Below are positions 63,027 to 64,000 of a DNA stretch of 64,000 bases, piece after piece. The DNA is from CAWFNW01 sp963817405 (GTDB lineage Bacteria; Actinomycetota; Coriobacteriia; Anaerosomatales; Anaerosomataceae). The translations under genes were made by a program, and so were the position numbers. Each line of letters starts with the position of its first letter. Within the stretch, counting starts at the first letter, position 1. The stretch covers positions 496,001-560,000 of the forward strand of contig CAWFNW010000001.1 in the NCBI GenBank assembly GCA_963817405.1, given 5' to 3'. Below the pieces are notes generated by a model. It worked only from the letters and a program-made list of their open reading frames with translations, made no database searches and was not told where the DNA came from.

Positions 63027-64000
63027 TTGCACCACGCGGCAGCCAGCTTCTCCCCCGTGCTCGGCGACGCTCCAGGTGTCGTCCGTGCTCCGGCGCATGC
63101 GCCCCCCGCGCATCTTCGAGCCTTGGTCATCGGCCAAGCCCGTTGGACCACAGCGGTCGCGTCAGGGCTGAACACGTTTACTGACATCGAAGCCGACGCC
63201 GTCGCCATCAAGACGCTTCGTGACGCCATCGCGATGCTGTCCCCATCGCGCTTCCGCGCTGCAGACGTAATCGTGCGCGTGGGCTTTCGACCGGGAGCCC
63301 GTACCATCCGCGGCCGAGTCTTCGATGCCGTCTTCAGCATGATGCACGCACGCAAGCGCGCCCCAGTTGTCTACTACTGGCTGGGAACGGACGTACAGAA
63401 TCTGGCACGTGACGCTCGCTCAGAAGCCGGACTGTCACGCTTTCGGGCACTCGCGGGCGCGGCGACGCACGTGGCGGATTCCGACGCACTTCGCGAAGAG
63501 CTCGCAGCCATGGGTGTGCCGTCCAGAACGGCATGGCTCCCGGCACCCAACGCACCGCGCGACCGCACTATCGTGCCCGTGCCCGATCGCTTCACGGTCC
63601 TGTCGTACGTCCCAGATGCCCAGGCCGCATTCTACGACGGGCCGACACTCCTCGAGGTCGCGAAACGGATGAAGCACGCCCGCTTCCGCCTTGTCGGCGG
63701 ATCCGGCTCGTGGACGGCGGACGCGCCCGAGAACGTGGAGTTCCTCGGATGGCGCGAGGACATGGACCGACTGTACGAGGAAAGTTCGGTTCTCGTCCGC
63801 TCCCTCGAGCACGATTCGGTGAGCTGCATGGCTATCGAAGCGCTCGCCTTCGGGCGGCCGGTGGTGTACTCCGCGCAACTTCCCGGTACCGTTCACACGA
63901 CCTTCAGCGACGTATCGGAGCTTGAAGGTGCGCTGAGAGGCATCGAGGCACGCATCGAGAGAGGCGACTCCCTCGTGATACCCGAGACGGTCACATGGGC
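63027..64000 (+). CDS. Glycosyltransferase, partial (C-terminus off the right edge)
   Basis: Open to the end of the window, about 324 aa visible. Best start is TTG 63027 with GGAGG 7 nt upstream; GTG 63057 and TTG 63123 are in frame but lack one. GT-B features: APVVYYWLGTDVQNL, THVADSDALREEL, FRLVGGSGSW, VEFLGWREDMDRLYEES and MAIEALAFGRPVVYS donor motif. Only polysaccharide gene on the plus strand, divergent from the dehydratase. Confidence 0.85.
   Translation, partial: MHHAAASFSPVLGDAPGVVRAPAHAPPAHLRALVIGQARWTTAVASGLNTFTDIEADAVAIKTLRDAIAMLSPSRFRAADVIVRVGFRPGARTIRGRVFDAVFSMMHARKRAPVVYYWLGTDVQNLARDARSEAGLSRFRALAGAATHVADSDALREELAAMGVPSRTAWLPAPNAPRDRTIVPVPDRFTVLSYVPDAQAAFYDGPTLLEVAKRMKHARFRLVGGSGSWTADAPENVEFLGWREDMDRLYEESSVLVRSLEHDSVSCMAIEALAFGRPVVYSAQLPGTVHTTFSDVSELEGALRGIEARIERGDSLVIPETVTW

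Overview
The window is about 64 kb of high-GC bacterial DNA, densely coded, with most genes on the minus strand and many translationally coupled by 1-4 nt overlaps (GTGA, ATGA, TGATG). Gene content points to an anaerobic actinobacterium of the Coriobacteriia type (inference from content only). The pointers are a split, archaeal-style glutamate synthase without an NADPH subunit, a fused HdrB-HdrC iron-sulfur protein, a pyrophosphate-type phosphofructokinase, an archaeal-type class I aldolase, a B12-radical SAM enzyme, a full-length T-box, a PdtaS/PdtaR ANTAR two-component pair and Gram-positive-type LexA boxes (GAAC-N4-GTTC).

Layout. 0-7 kb: nitrogen assimilation (receiver-like partial gene, glnA, the three glutamate-synthase subunits, hdrBC). 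7-11 kb: an LTA-synthase-like sulfatase in one unit with pdtaR and pdtaS, then tRNA-Leu(CAA) on the other strand. 11-16.5 kb: small zinc-ribbon membrane protein, MFS exporter, adenine deaminase, and a UvrD-like helicase behind two LexA boxes. 16.5-25 kb: LsrF-like aldolase with a zinc dehydrogenase, PPi-PFK, accA/accD, aldolase, GNAT, NAD synthetase. 25-30 kb: DUF2207 membrane protein, then trpB1 and trpB2 with a Trp-type T-box. 30-32.4 kb: a small toxin-antitoxin island (RHH/PIN and a frameshifted AbiE pair). 32.4-36.2 kb: an unusual coupled trio of an M48-like protein without HExxH, a membrane trypsin-like protease with an FHA tail, and a PQQ beta-propeller protein. 36.3-44.2 kb: complete his operon hisZ-G-D-C-B-H-A-F-IE. 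44.3-48.1 kb: dnaE coupled to a YerC/TrpR-family regulator. 48.2-54.7 kb: FAH-family hydrolase, MFS, citramalate synthase, O-antigen-ligase-like protein, ilvE. 54.8-64 kb: surface polysaccharide genes (glycosyltransferases, Wzx-like flippase, radical SAM, SpeE-like, FemAB-like, sugar-nucleotide dehydratase).

The most striking feature is a cluster of about a dozen apparent +1 frameshifts between 32.0 and 43.4 kb, hitting abiEi, the protease and six of nine his genes, while both flanks are clean. Every one is repaired by removing a single base, and repaired proteins have full family length and motifs. Local sequence error is the simplest explanation, but the one-directional pattern deserves checking. 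Other points of interest are the hdrBC-glutamate synthase operon, the dead-peptidase/protease/propeller trio, a 30-bp interrupted palindrome in front of the his operon near a TrpR-family gene, and the SOS promoter.
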